Of a stretch of DNA of 64,000 nucleotides, positions 6,936-14,876 are shown piece after piece. The notes under the pieces are model-generated. The model was given only the letters and a program-made list of their open reading frames with translations. It ran no database searches and had not been told where the DNA came from. The number at the start of each line of letters is the position of its first letter. The stretch's first letter is position 1. Origin of the DNA: Cyclobacteriaceae bacterium (GTDB taxonomy: Bacteria > Bacteroidota > Bacteroidia > Cytophagales > Cyclobacteriaceae); assembly GCA_028284125.1 (NCBI GenBank), contig JANQSI010000023.1, positions 124,001 to 188,000 of the forward strand, written 5' to 3'. The position numbers were made by a program, and so were the translations under genes.

Positions 6936-8117
6936 ATGATCTCAGTAGAAGAAGCATTAAAAATTATCGGGGAACATTCCACGGATTTGGGATCTGAAGA
7001 GATTCATTTTTCCAATGCAAAAGGAAGAGTGCTGGATGAAGACATCCTGGCCGATCGGCCTTTCCCGCCCTTTCACAGGGCTACAATGGATGGAATTTGT
7101 ATCGCTTTGAAAGATTGGGATTCTGGTAGGCGATCCTTTCCAGTGACAGGTGAACAATTCGCTGGAGCACCTCAACAAGAGCTGAAGCTGGGATCATGCA
7201 TGGAAATCATGACGGGAGCTGTTGCTCCCAAAAACGCCAATGTGGTGATCCGTTACGAGGATGTGACCATCGAAAATGGAATTGCTGCAGTTCATTCCGA
7301 ATCGGTCACTGAAATGATGAACATTCATCTTACGGGCACAGATGCAGAAGAAGGAGCTGTGTTGGTTGAGAAAGGAAAGCGAATCAGTCATGGGGATATC
7401 GGGATTCTGACGTCTGTTGGAAAAACAAGAGTACAAGTCAAAAAGCTTCCGAAAGTAGCCATCATTTCAACCGGTGATGAACTGGTTGAGCCAGAAGAAA
7501 CACCATTACCACATCAAATCCGAAAGTCGAACGTCTATACGCTTTGTTCCCTGCTAAATGACAAAGGACTGGAATTTGAATTGTTCCATATCAACGATGA
7601 ACTAGATGAAATCAAACAGGCGCTGGATAAGATTCTCTCTGATTTCAACCTGATCCTCTTGAGTGGTGGTGTCTCGAAAGGGAAAAAAGATTTTATTCCT
7701 GAAGCGCTGGAAAGTCATGGTGTCAAAAAACACTTCCACCGGATCAAACAGCGTCCTGGAAAGCCGTTGTGGTTTGGCAGCAATGACAAAGTCACTGTCT
7801 TTGGTTTTCCAGGGAATCCTGTTTCCACCATCGCTTGCTTTTCTGTCTATTGCCGACATTGGCTGAATCTTTCATTAGGACTTCCTTCGAACACTATTCA
7901 TGCCCAATTAGCCGAAGACATCCATTTTCCAAAAGAATTGACATATTTCGTTCACGTCGCATTACCTAATAAGCAAGGAATAGTCAAAGCGCAATCGCTC
8001 CGAGGAAATGGTTCTGGAGATTTGGTCAGTCTATCTGAAGCAGAGGGATTCATTGAACTTCCAGCGAACCAAAGTGATTTTAAGAAGGGAGACATGTATA
8101 GGGTTTATCTGTTTTAG
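6936..8117 (+). CDS. moeA: Molybdopterin molybdenumtransferase MoeA
   Basis: This 393-residue enzyme inserts molybdate into adenylated molybdopterin. Seen motifs are DRPFPPFHRATMDGI near the N-terminus, EIMTGAVAPKNANVVIRYED, the MPT-binding core STGDELVEP, LLSGGVSKGKKDF, and FGFPGNPVSTIACF. The length is typical. It follows the TSUP gene by 50 bases. No mogA or moaB adenylyltransferase gene is in the window, so that step must be encoded elsewhere. Confidence 0.95.
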   Translation: MISVEEALKIIGEHSTDLGSEEIHFSNAKGRVLDEDILADRPFPPFHRATMDGICIALKDWDSGRRSFPVTGEQFAGAPQQELKLGSCMEIMTGAVAPKNANVVIRYEDVTIENGIAAVHSESVTEMMNIHLTGTDAEEGAVLVEKGKRISHGDIGILTSVGKTRVQVKKLPKVAIISTGDELVEPEETPLPHQIRKSNVYTLCSLLNDKGLEFELFHINDELDEIKQALDKILSDFNLILLSGGVSKGKKDFIPEALESHGVKKHFHRIKQRPGKPLWFGSNDKVTVFGFPGNPVSTIACFSVYCRHWLNLSLGLPSNTIHAQLAEDIHFPKELTYFVHVALPNKQGIVKAQSLRGNGSGDLVSLSEAEGFIELPANQSDFKKGDMYRVYLF

Positions 8118-8141
8118 TGAAGTGTTACACCTGCAAAAAAT

Positions 8142-8852
8142 TCATGATTGCTCTATGACTTTATTCAATTCCTGTACAATATTATCTACCTGCCTATGAA
8201 TGGCTCCATTGATTTGCATGAGTCTCAGTATTTTAAATTGTGACCATTTCAGATATTGCACAAACTCCTCATTCAGCATCAATTCACTATTTTCATTCCT
8301 TATTGATGAATTAGCTATTTCAAGGTCCAAAAAATCTTTTTGGTAGTTAATTATATTATCGGTCTTTCCATAGGAATGGAGCAAGGGCCAAATTTTCTCT
8401 GAGGCATATTCACCAATATCATTTGAAATTAGTTCATGCTCATTTAACAAACTTTCCATGTAGGTTAAATACCTAAATATTTCCTTATTCCTGTTAAGTA
8501 TATTGAGTTGGTCTGCCGAAGAAAATCCATGAATGAAAGATGAGATGTCTTTCAACCTAATCTGAGTAATTCCTTCCAATAACATATAGGTCACTTCAGA
8601 CAGTTCTTCTGCCAAGATCTCTTCTCTCCTAAGCATCTTTTCAATTGAAGCATTAAGATCTATATACGATGTATCAATTGCCATGATGAATGAATCGTTG
8701 CGTTCCAATTCTACCACGAGCGATTTCATAATTGCTATAGCCTTTTCATCCTTTTCCCTACCTTGTCGCCATTCTTCGAATAGAAAAGATGCGGTGATAC
8801 CAATGAAGATCACTACAACCTCAAACAGATATTTACCTATTACCTTCTTCAT
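8142..8852 (-). CDS. Membrane-anchored protein of unknown function (DUF6090-like)
   Basis: This 236-residue protein has one N-terminal membrane helix (VIGKYLFEVVVIFIGITASFLFEEW) followed by a charged, helical soluble region. The helix-then-EEWR/NNWNE layout resembles a large Bacteroidota family annotated as DUF6090, but the match is by eye and only at the N-terminus. It is convergent with moeA and lies downstream of the mocA unit on the same strand. Function unknown. Confidence 0.7.
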   Translation of the reverse strand: MKKVIGKYLFEVVVIFIGITASFLFEEWRQGREKDEKAIAIMKSLVVELERNDSFIMAIDTSYIDLNASIEKMLRREEILAEELSEVTYMLLEGITQIRLKDISSFIHGFSSADQLNILNRNKEIFRYLTYMESLLNEHELISNDIGEYASEKIWPLLHSYGKTDNIINYQKDFLDLEIANSSIRNENSELMLNEEFVQYLKWSQFKILRLMQINGAIHRQVDNIVQELNKVIEQS

Positions 8853-8950
8853 ACTAGCAGTCGTTTATGCACTAAAATACTAACTACTAAATATTCCCAG
8901 TTCGTGTTCAAGATTGCTCAGAATTATCGAAACTCTCTCAGGAATCATTG

Positions 8951-9532
8951 TCACTTAGACAATCCTTCATAATCCTCCTCTGTATCTACGTCAATCTCAC
9001 CACCAACAAACGGCACGGTTGAAACGAAATCCATGTTTTGAGCAATGATTCCTCGAGCGCCTTTATCTCCAATCAATCTCATCAGGTCTTCGAAGAAGTG
9101 ATGACTAAATACAGCAGGAACGCCTACCTGGTTGTTGTACCCACAAGCAACTATGGATTTGGAATCTGTCTGCACTTTCAATAGCTCATTCAGCACATCA
9201 ATAGTGAGATAGGGTTGATCGGAGAGTAGAATTAGCGTGTGTTCTAAGTTGGATTCTTTCTTTCCAAGATGCGAGAGACCTAATCGGATGGAACTTGCCA
9301 TACCTTCTTCCCACTGTTCATTGATAACAGTGTCCAGGGTTTGCATATCTATTTTTTCACTAATCTCTCCGGCATTTGCTCCTAATACGACAACTGAAGA
9401 ATCAAAACGTAGCTCCGCAGCAAGGTCAATGGTGTGCTGTAACAATGGCTTTCCCCGATACTCCAATAATTGTTTGGGTCTTCCCAATCGAGTTGAGGCA
9501 CCGGCGGCCAAAATGATCAATCCGATGCTCAT
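8951..9532 (-). CDS. mocA: Molybdenum cofactor cytidylyltransferase (MocA-like)
   Basis: This 193-residue nucleotidyltransferase starts with LIILAAGASTRLGRPKQLLEYRGKPLL, the MocA/YgfJ signature (PKQLL instead of MobA's DK), and has the metal-site motif LILLSDQPYLT. MocA attaches CMP to Mo-molybdopterin, giving the MCD cofactor of the xanthine oxidase family. Its start overlaps the xdhC stop by four bases. The divergent IorB-type enzyme is the obvious client. Confidence 0.88.
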   Translation of the reverse strand: MSIGLIILAAGASTRLGRPKQLLEYRGKPLLQHTIDLAAELRFDSSVVVLGANAGEISEKIDMQTLDTVINEQWEEGMASSIRLGLSHLGKKESNLEHTLILLSDQPYLTIDVLNELLKVQTDSKSIVACGYNNQVGVPAVFSHHFFEDLMRLIGDKGARGIIAQNMDFVSTVPFVGGEIDVDTEEDYEGLSK

Positions 9533-10680
9533 AAATGGACCGTATCAAATTGGGTGTTATCCTTGGAATGAATAGGTTGTTCCTTATCTCTCAATGAGTG
9601 GCCAGACAGACCTGATAAAGCGGCTTTTATCTCTGAAAGGATAGAGATAGCAATTTCTTCCGGTGTTTCCGCTCCTATTTCCAAGCCTACCGGGGCATAA
9701 ATCTTTGCCATTTGTTTTTCATCAGGAAGATTTCCTGAAACCTCCAAATCATCCAACATCCGATTGAATTTTTTCTTCGGTCCTAAAATCCCGATGTAAG
9801 GAATTTGATCATGATCTAATAGGCGTTTCAATACAGCCAGGTCATAATTATAATTATGCGTCAGCAATACAAATGCCGTTTGATCATCAATGGGAATATT
9901 CTCAAGCGCTTTTTCTGGTTTGGAAACGATCACCTGACAAGAAGAGACAAATCGTTCTTTTTTCGCATGAGTAGGACGGCCATCTACCACATAAATATTC
10001 CAACCTAAAGTTTCTGCGATCTTTACTAATCCCTGCACATCATTTCCAGCTCCAACGATCACGAGCGATACAGGCGGCGCGAAATACTCAATGAATACAT
10101 TTTGATGCGTATCGCCATCCACATACTCACGAAAAAGCGAAATCTTTTCCTTTTTTACCTGATCCGCATCAGCAATAATTCGCTCCGACATTTTGCTGTT
10201 CACTATTGACCCGACGGTTTCTTCTCCAATCAATATGGAAGTCCCAAGCTGATCGCCTTTTTTATTATGTAGATTGAATAAAGAGATAAGCACACATGCT
10301 TTCCTGCTTTCAACTGCATTTCGAATTAAAGAAATGGGATTGCTTTCATCATTTTCTACAATGGGTTCAAACAACACCTGAATGATTCCATTGCACCCAA
10401 GTTGAGCTCCCACAATCGCATCTTCTTCGTCACTGGTGTCATAAGTCACCAATGTATTTTTTTCTTGAACGAGGGCATACAACGCTTTCCTTAGTGCATC
10501 TCCTTCCAGACAACCTCCACTTATTGCGCCTGTAGTGATCCCATTTTCATCCACTAACATTCGTGCACTTGGCCGCCGATAGGATGAGCCCTCCACATGA
10601 ACAACGGTCGCCAAGATCGCTTTTTTACCAGCCTTGATGATTTCATCGTATGAATCTATTATGGCTTTTATCTCTCGCAT
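9529..10680 (-). CDS. xdhC: XdhC/CoxI family Moco maturation protein
   Basis: This 383-residue protein has an N-terminal XdhC/CoxI domain (VHVEGSSYRRPSARMLV, then TTGAISGGCLEGDALRK) and a C-terminal Rossmann domain (LVIVGAGNDVQGLVKIAETLGW, then PVGLEIGAETPEEIAISI). XdhC binds the sulfurated cofactor and inserts it into xanthine-oxidase-type enzymes. I chose ATG 10680 (overlapping the upstream stop as TGATG) over a TTG one codon earlier. Its partners are a NifS-like enzyme upstream and mocA downstream. Confidence 0.92.
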   Translation of the reverse strand: MREIKAIIDSYDEIIKAGKKAILATVVHVEGSSYRRPSARMLVDENGITTGAISGGCLEGDALRKALYALVQEKNTLVTYDTSDEEDAIVGAQLGCNGIIQVLFEPIVENDESNPISLIRNAVESRKACVLISLFNLHNKKGDQLGTSILIGEETVGSIVNSKMSERIIADADQVKKEKISLFREYVDGDTHQNVFIEYFAPPVSLVIVGAGNDVQGLVKIAETLGWNIYVVDGRPTHAKKERFVSSCQVIVSKPEKALENIPIDDQTAFVLLTHNYNYDLAVLKRLLDHDQIPYIGILGPKKKFNRMLDDLEVSGNLPDEKQMAKIYAPVGLEIGAETPEEIAISILSEIKAALSGLSGHSLRDKEQPIHSKDNTQFDTVHL

Positions 10681-11819
10681 CAAGTTCTTAGTTCTATAAC
10701 GGAACTTCTGATTTTTTCAATGGCAAAATCGATTTCTTCCTTGGTGGTGAATCTACCCAATCCAAAACGAAGCGAAGCAAAAGCAAGTTCATCAGAAACT
10801 CCCATTCCCCTTAAGACATGCGAAGGTTCGACAGTGGCTGAGGTACAAGCTGAACCTTGAGAGACAGCTATTTCATTTAAAGAAAGTAACAGTTTTTCTC
10901 CGTCAAGTCCTTCAAAGGAAAGATTACTCACGTGAGACAGTCGTTGCTCATTATGCCCATTTCCATGTGTTCCAGAGAGTTGCAATAACTGTTGTTCCAA
11001 CTGGTCTCGCAATTTCTTCAGCCGCTTTTCATCATCTGACATTTGCTGTTGGCAAAGTTCACAAGCCTTTCCAAATCCAACGATGCCTGGTACGTTCAAT
11101 GTCCCTGAACGCATTCCCCGCTCGTGTCCTCCACCGTCAATCTGAGAACTAATTTTTACGCCTTTTTTAACAAACAAAGCACCAACCCCTTTAGGACCGT
11201 ACATTTTGTGAGCTGAAAATGACATCAAATCGATACCCAACTCATCCACATCCAACGGAATTTTACCAACAGCCTGGGTTGCATCACTCATGAAGGGAAC
11301 GTTGTATTTATTGGCCAATGCCGCAATCTCCTTGATCGGTTGGATGACACCAGTTTCATTGTTGGCATACATGAGGCTAATGAGGACTGTTTGATTAGTT
11401 ATCTTTTTTTCAAGTTCTGCCAAATCAATTAGCCCGTCTTGATCCACTGGTAAATAAGTAACCTGGACACCTGCAATCTCTAACTGGTGCAATGGATCTA
11501 GAACAGCCTTATGTTCTGTTTGACAAGAAATAACATGTTTAGATTCTTCACCAGACAAATCCACAATTCCTTTAATCGCAAGGTTGTTGGCTTCCGTTGC
11601 ACCGGAGGTGAAAATGATCTCTTTTGGACTAGCACCTATCAGTTCAGCCACTTGCTCCCGCGCATGTTGAACTGCCTCATCAGCTTCCCACCCAAATGCA
11701 TGATTTCTACTTGCGGCATTTCCGAAACGCTCATTGAAAAAAGGAAGCATTTCTTCCAAAACCCGCGGATCAACAGGGGTTGTTGCATTATTATCTAGGT
11801 AAACCCTTCCTGGTTTCAT
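10680..11819 (-). CDS. Cysteine desulfurase (NifS/IscS-type)
   Basis: This 379-residue PLP enzyme has the Schiff-base lysine in FSAHKMYGPKGVGALF and the mobile catalytic-cysteine loop QGSACTSATVEPSHVLRGMG. It releases sulfur from cysteine as a protein persulfide. As the first gene of an operon with xdhC and mocA, divergent from iorAB, it probably supplies the terminal sulfido ligand of the MCD cofactor. A general Fe-S role cannot be excluded; no iscU is adjacent. Confidence 0.92.
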   Translation of the reverse strand: MKPGRVYLDNNATTPVDPRVLEEMLPFFNERFGNAASRNHAFGWEADEAVQHAREQVAELIGASPKEIIFTSGATEANNLAIKGIVDLSGEESKHVISCQTEHKAVLDPLHQLEIAGVQVTYLPVDQDGLIDLAELEKKITNQTVLISLMYANNETGVIQPIKEIAALANKYNVPFMSDATQAVGKIPLDVDELGIDLMSFSAHKMYGPKGVGALFVKKGVKISSQIDGGGHERGMRSGTLNVPGIVGFGKACELCQQQMSDDEKRLKKLRDQLEQQLLQLSGTHGNGHNEQRLSHVSNLSFEGLDGEKLLLSLNEIAVSQGSACTSATVEPSHVLRGMGVSDELAFASLRFGLGRFTTKEEIDFAIEKIRSSVIELRT

Positions 11820-12025
11820 TGTATATCAGAAAATCTAGCGCCATTGGTTTCAGTAACGAATTTAACGTGCCCATTTTAATCCATATATGAATCCGTCGAT
11901 TCAAAATAGCAGAACGCGTGTCGTTTGTCGAGCAAAATCAGCTTTATGTGCCAATCATCATTATTTCTGTGGACATTGGACTGGAAATTCACTATTTTGT
12001 AGTGCTTAAAAAATCTAAAATCAAA
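11820..12025. promoter_or_regulatory. Divergent promoter region between the desulfurase operon and iorAB
   Basis: This 206-base gap must carry promoters for both outward operons. An open frame in phase with iorA extends back to 11918, but it encodes nothing like an iorA N-terminus. A CTATTTTGTAG stretch at about 11993 is close to, but one base short of, the Bacteroidota -7 consensus. I see no clear operator. Confidence 0.4.
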
Positions 12026-12487
12026 ATGGCCTCATATTCTATCAAAGTAAATGGCAAAACTCATCAAGTAGATGTCGATTCGGATACTCCTATTTTGTGG
12101 GTGTTGCGCGACCATTTAAAACTTGTTGGGACAAAATTCGGATGTGGTATTGCTCAATGTGGTTCTTGCACCATTCATGCTAATGGTAATGCCATTCGTT
12201 CCTGTCAACTTCCTATTTCAGCGGTAAACGACATGGAATTGACCACTATCGAAGGATTATCTAAAAACGGTGACCATCCGGTTCAAGAGGCATGGTTAGA
12301 ACACGACGTTCCACAATGTGGCTATTGCCAGGCCGGGCAAATAATGAACGCTGCAGCTTTTCTCGACAAAAATTCCAATCCTACCGATGAAGAAATAGCA
12401 ACGGCTATGAACGGAAACATCTGTAGATGCGGAACTTATGTCCGAATCAATAAGGCGATCAAAACCGCCGCTGAAAAAATGTCCTAA
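12026..12487 (+). CDS. iorA: 2Fe-2S subunit of xanthine oxidase-family dehydrogenase (IorA-like)
   Basis: This 153-residue iron-sulfur subunit has a plant-type 2Fe-2S domain (KFGCGIAQCGSCTIH) followed by a helical 2Fe-2S domain (CGYCQAGQIMNAAAF and NICRCGTYVRI). It carries electrons away from the molybdenum subunit encoded 21 bases downstream. The ATG at 12026 gives the standard MASYSIKVNG start; the 36 codons before it have no family support. It has no export signal and probably rides with IorB through the Tat system. Confidence 0.93.
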   Translation: MASYSIKVNGKTHQVDVDSDTPILWVLRDHLKLVGTKFGCGIAQCGSCTIHANGNAIRSCQLPISAVNDMELTTIEGLSKNGDHPVQEAWLEHDVPQCGYCQAGQIMNAAAFLDKNSNPTDEEIATAMNGNICRCGTYVRINKAIKTAAEKMS

Positions 12488-12508
12488 TCCATCCTAAAGA
12501 CTTCAATT

Positions 12509-14704
12509 ATGACACTTATATCAACACAGATCAATCGTAGATCATTTTTAAAAGTATCAACAGCAGCAGGTGGTGGGATGATGCTTGGTTTTAGCTGGCT
12601 TGCATCTTGTACCTCACCAAAAGAGCAAATCAAAGCACCACCAAGCGAATGGTTTGACATCAATGCTTACATCAAAATTGGCGATAATGGAGTAGTGACT
12701 CTTTATTCACCAAATCCGGAAATTGGTCAAGGAGTGAAAACTGCTATGCCGATGATTGTTGCGGAGGAACTGGACATAGACTGGAAAGATGTAATCGTTG
12801 AACAAGCCGATTTGAACCTAATTAAATACAGTCGGCAGTTGGCTGGCGGAAGTCAGTCAATACGTCAAGGATGGGAAGGCCTGAGAATGGCTGGAGCTAC
12901 CGGTCGTCGAATGCTAATGGAAGCAGCCGCTAAAAATTGGAATGTGCCAGTGGGCGAATTGACAACCGATAAAGGAGTCGTTTACCACAAAGCGAGCAAC
13001 CAATCCGCTGGTTATGGTGAATTGGCTGGTGCCGCAGCATTGATTGAAGTTCCTGCAGAAGTCGAGTTAAAAGATCCTAAGGATTTCAAATTGATTGGTA
13101 CGGATATCAAAAATGTTGATGCGAAGAAAATTGTTACCGGGCAGCCATTATTTGGTCTGGATGTGGATGAGGAAAACATGTTGACTGCAATGATCATTCA
13201 TCCTCCGGCCTTTGGAATGAAACTCAAAAACTGGGATGCCAGTAAGGCGAAAGCAATGCCAGGCATTAGAGATGTTTTCACAGTAAATACAGAACCGTCA
13301 GAAAAGCAATGGTCAGACACCAATGCTTTTACCGAGTTAATCGCGGTTGTTGGAGAATCTACTTGGCAAGTGATGAAAGCTAAAAAAGCGGTAGATGTGG
13401 AATGGGTTAGTGATACTCCTGCTGAAAACAGCGAAGATCATGAACAAAAATTGTTAGATGCCATCGAAGCTAAGGGAGATGTAAGAAGAGAAGATGGAAA
13501 TCCTACGAGAGCGATTGCTAATGGCGAAAGAGTAATTGAAGGTGTTTACAGTGCACCGTTCATGGCTCACAACACGATGGAGCCCATGAATTTCTACGCT
13601 AACGTTACGGACACAAAGGCTGTACTTAATGGTCCCATTCAGACGCCTGAATATTTAGAAAAATCTGTTGCCAATATCCTGGGGATGTCTTTAGACCAAA
13701 TTGACATCCAAATGACGCGCATGGGCGGTGGATTTGGTCGAAGATTATATGGTCACTTTGGTGTGGAAGCCGCTGCTATTTCGCAAAAAGCAAAAGCTCC
13801 TATCAAATTGGTTTATACCCGAGAGGATGACATGACTCAAGGTACTTATCGCCCAATGTATCGAGTTAAGTATCGAGCCTCTTTGGATCAAAACAACAAA
13901 TTAACCGGATGGTATGCTAAAGGAACAGGCATTCCTGGCAGTCCATTGTTCCATAATCGTTTTCCGGCAGGAGCGATTGAAAATTATGGTTCAGAAAATG
14001 TGAGCGTTCCAACAAATATTTCCACAGGTGCATGGCGCGCGCCTCGATCACATTTTACTGCTGGTGCAGAAAACTCTTTCATTGATGAGGTTGCAGAAGC
14101 GGCTGGAAAAGATCCGATCGATTTCCGACTAGAGCTTTTTGATCGTGCCATCAACAATCCTGTGGGAGAAAACAATGATTACGATGCTGAGCGATACGCT
14201 GGTGTTTTAAAATTGGTAAGAGAAAAGTCCGGCTGGGATAACGAAACTCCAGGTGTTTATCGTGGAGTTTCAGTCTACTATTGCCATAACTCCTACGTTG
14301 CAGAAGTTGTTGATCTTGAAAAGAATAGCAATGATGAACTGAAAATCAAGAAAGTGTGGTGCGCTGTTGATTGTGGTATTGTAATAAATCGAGAGGGTGC
14401 ACTTAACCAAATAGAAGGCGGAATTATTGATGGAATTGGATCGTCCATGTATAGTAGTCTCAATTTTGAGAATGGTCGTCCATTACAAGAGAACTTCAAC
14501 TCTTATCGTTTAATCCGACATGCGGAAGCTCCACCAGAAATTGAAACATTCTTCGTTGAAAATGGCATTGCGCCAACTGGATTGGGCGAACCAACATTGC
14601 CTCCGGTTTCTGGTGCTTTGGCCAATGCAATGTACAAAGCGACAGGTCAGCGGTATTACCATCAGCCATTTGCAATTGCAGAACAGACGGTTGAGTTGGG
14701 ATAG
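12509..14704 (+). CDS. iorB: Molybdopterin-binding aldehyde/isoquinoline-type dehydrogenase (IorB-like), Tat-exported
   Basis: This is a 731-residue large subunit of the xanthine oxidase family, single-chain IorB type. A twin-arginine signal is visible (NRRSFLKVSTAAGGGMM, then a hydrophobic stretch ending SWLASC). Cofactor motifs include TRMGGGFGRRLYG and, near the C-terminus, PTGLGEPTLPPVSGALANA, whose glutamate is the catalytic base of the family. The protein should act in the periplasm. The substrate (aldehyde or N-heterocycle) cannot be read from the sequence. A strong terminator follows. Confidence 0.92.
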   Translation: MTLISTQINRRSFLKVSTAAGGGMMLGFSWLASCTSPKEQIKAPPSEWFDINAYIKIGDNGVVTLYSPNPEIGQGVKTAMPMIVAEELDIDWKDVIVEQADLNLIKYSRQLAGGSQSIRQGWEGLRMAGATGRRMLMEAAAKNWNVPVGELTTDKGVVYHKASNQSAGYGELAGAAALIEVPAEVELKDPKDFKLIGTDIKNVDAKKIVTGQPLFGLDVDEENMLTAMIIHPPAFGMKLKNWDASKAKAMPGIRDVFTVNTEPSEKQWSDTNAFTELIAVVGESTWQVMKAKKAVDVEWVSDTPAENSEDHEQKLLDAIEAKGDVRREDGNPTRAIANGERVIEGVYSAPFMAHNTMEPMNFYANVTDTKAVLNGPIQTPEYLEKSVANILGMSLDQIDIQMTRMGGGFGRRLYGHFGVEAAAISQKAKAPIKLVYTREDDMTQGTYRPMYRVKYRASLDQNNKLTGWYAKGTGIPGSPLFHNRFPAGAIENYGSENVSVPTNISTGAWRAPRSHFTAGAENSFIDEVAEAAGKDPIDFRLELFDRAINNPVGENNDYDAERYAGVLKLVREKSGWDNETPGVYRGVSVYYCHNSYVAEVVDLEKNSNDELKIKKVWCAVDCGIVINREGALNQIEGGIIDGIGSSMYSSLNFENGRPLQENFNSYRLIRHAEAPPEIETFFVENGIAPTGLGEPTLPPVSGALANAMYKATGQRYYHQPFAIAEQTVELG

Positions 14705-14730
14705 TACTCATCAAAATTTAGAAAAAAAGA

Positions 14731-14754
14731 AAGGGTGCAGTTGCACCCTTTTTT
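14731..14754. terminator. Terminator after iorB (probably bidirectional)
   Basis: AAGGGTGCA (14731-14739) and TGCACCCTT (14742-14750) form a perfect nine-pair stem with a two-base nominal loop. It is followed by a T-rich tract on plus and preceded by an A-rich tract, so it can stop transcription from both converging operons. Confidence 0.85.
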
Positions 14755-14784
14755 GTTTTTGCTTTTTCAAACAATATCAATTCT

Positions 14785-14850
14785 GTCATGACTGACTCGA
14801 TCAGGTATCTTTCCTAATGGAGGAAGATACCGTGTCAAGCACGGTATGAC
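14785..14850 (-). repeat. REP-like hairpin element (copy 2)
   Basis: The element is bounded by GTCAT (14785) and ATGAC (14850). It holds a terminal hairpin ATACCGTG-TCAAG-CACGGTAT (14827-14847), a central TATCTTTCCT/AGGAAGATA hairpin, and a small CTGA-CTCGA-TCAG stem. Its reverse complement has the same order of parts as copy 1 at 4386-4456, including GTCAT, the shared ATCTTCC and the CTGA-TCGAG-TCAG piece. It lies between convergent genes. Confidence 0.65.
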
Positions 14851-14876
14851 ATAAGAATGGCTACTTAAATCCTTTT

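Noticed and set aside
11918-12025. Upstream extension of iorA
   Set aside because: The homologous 2Fe-2S protein begins at ATG 12026; the extra part lies in the divergent promoter.
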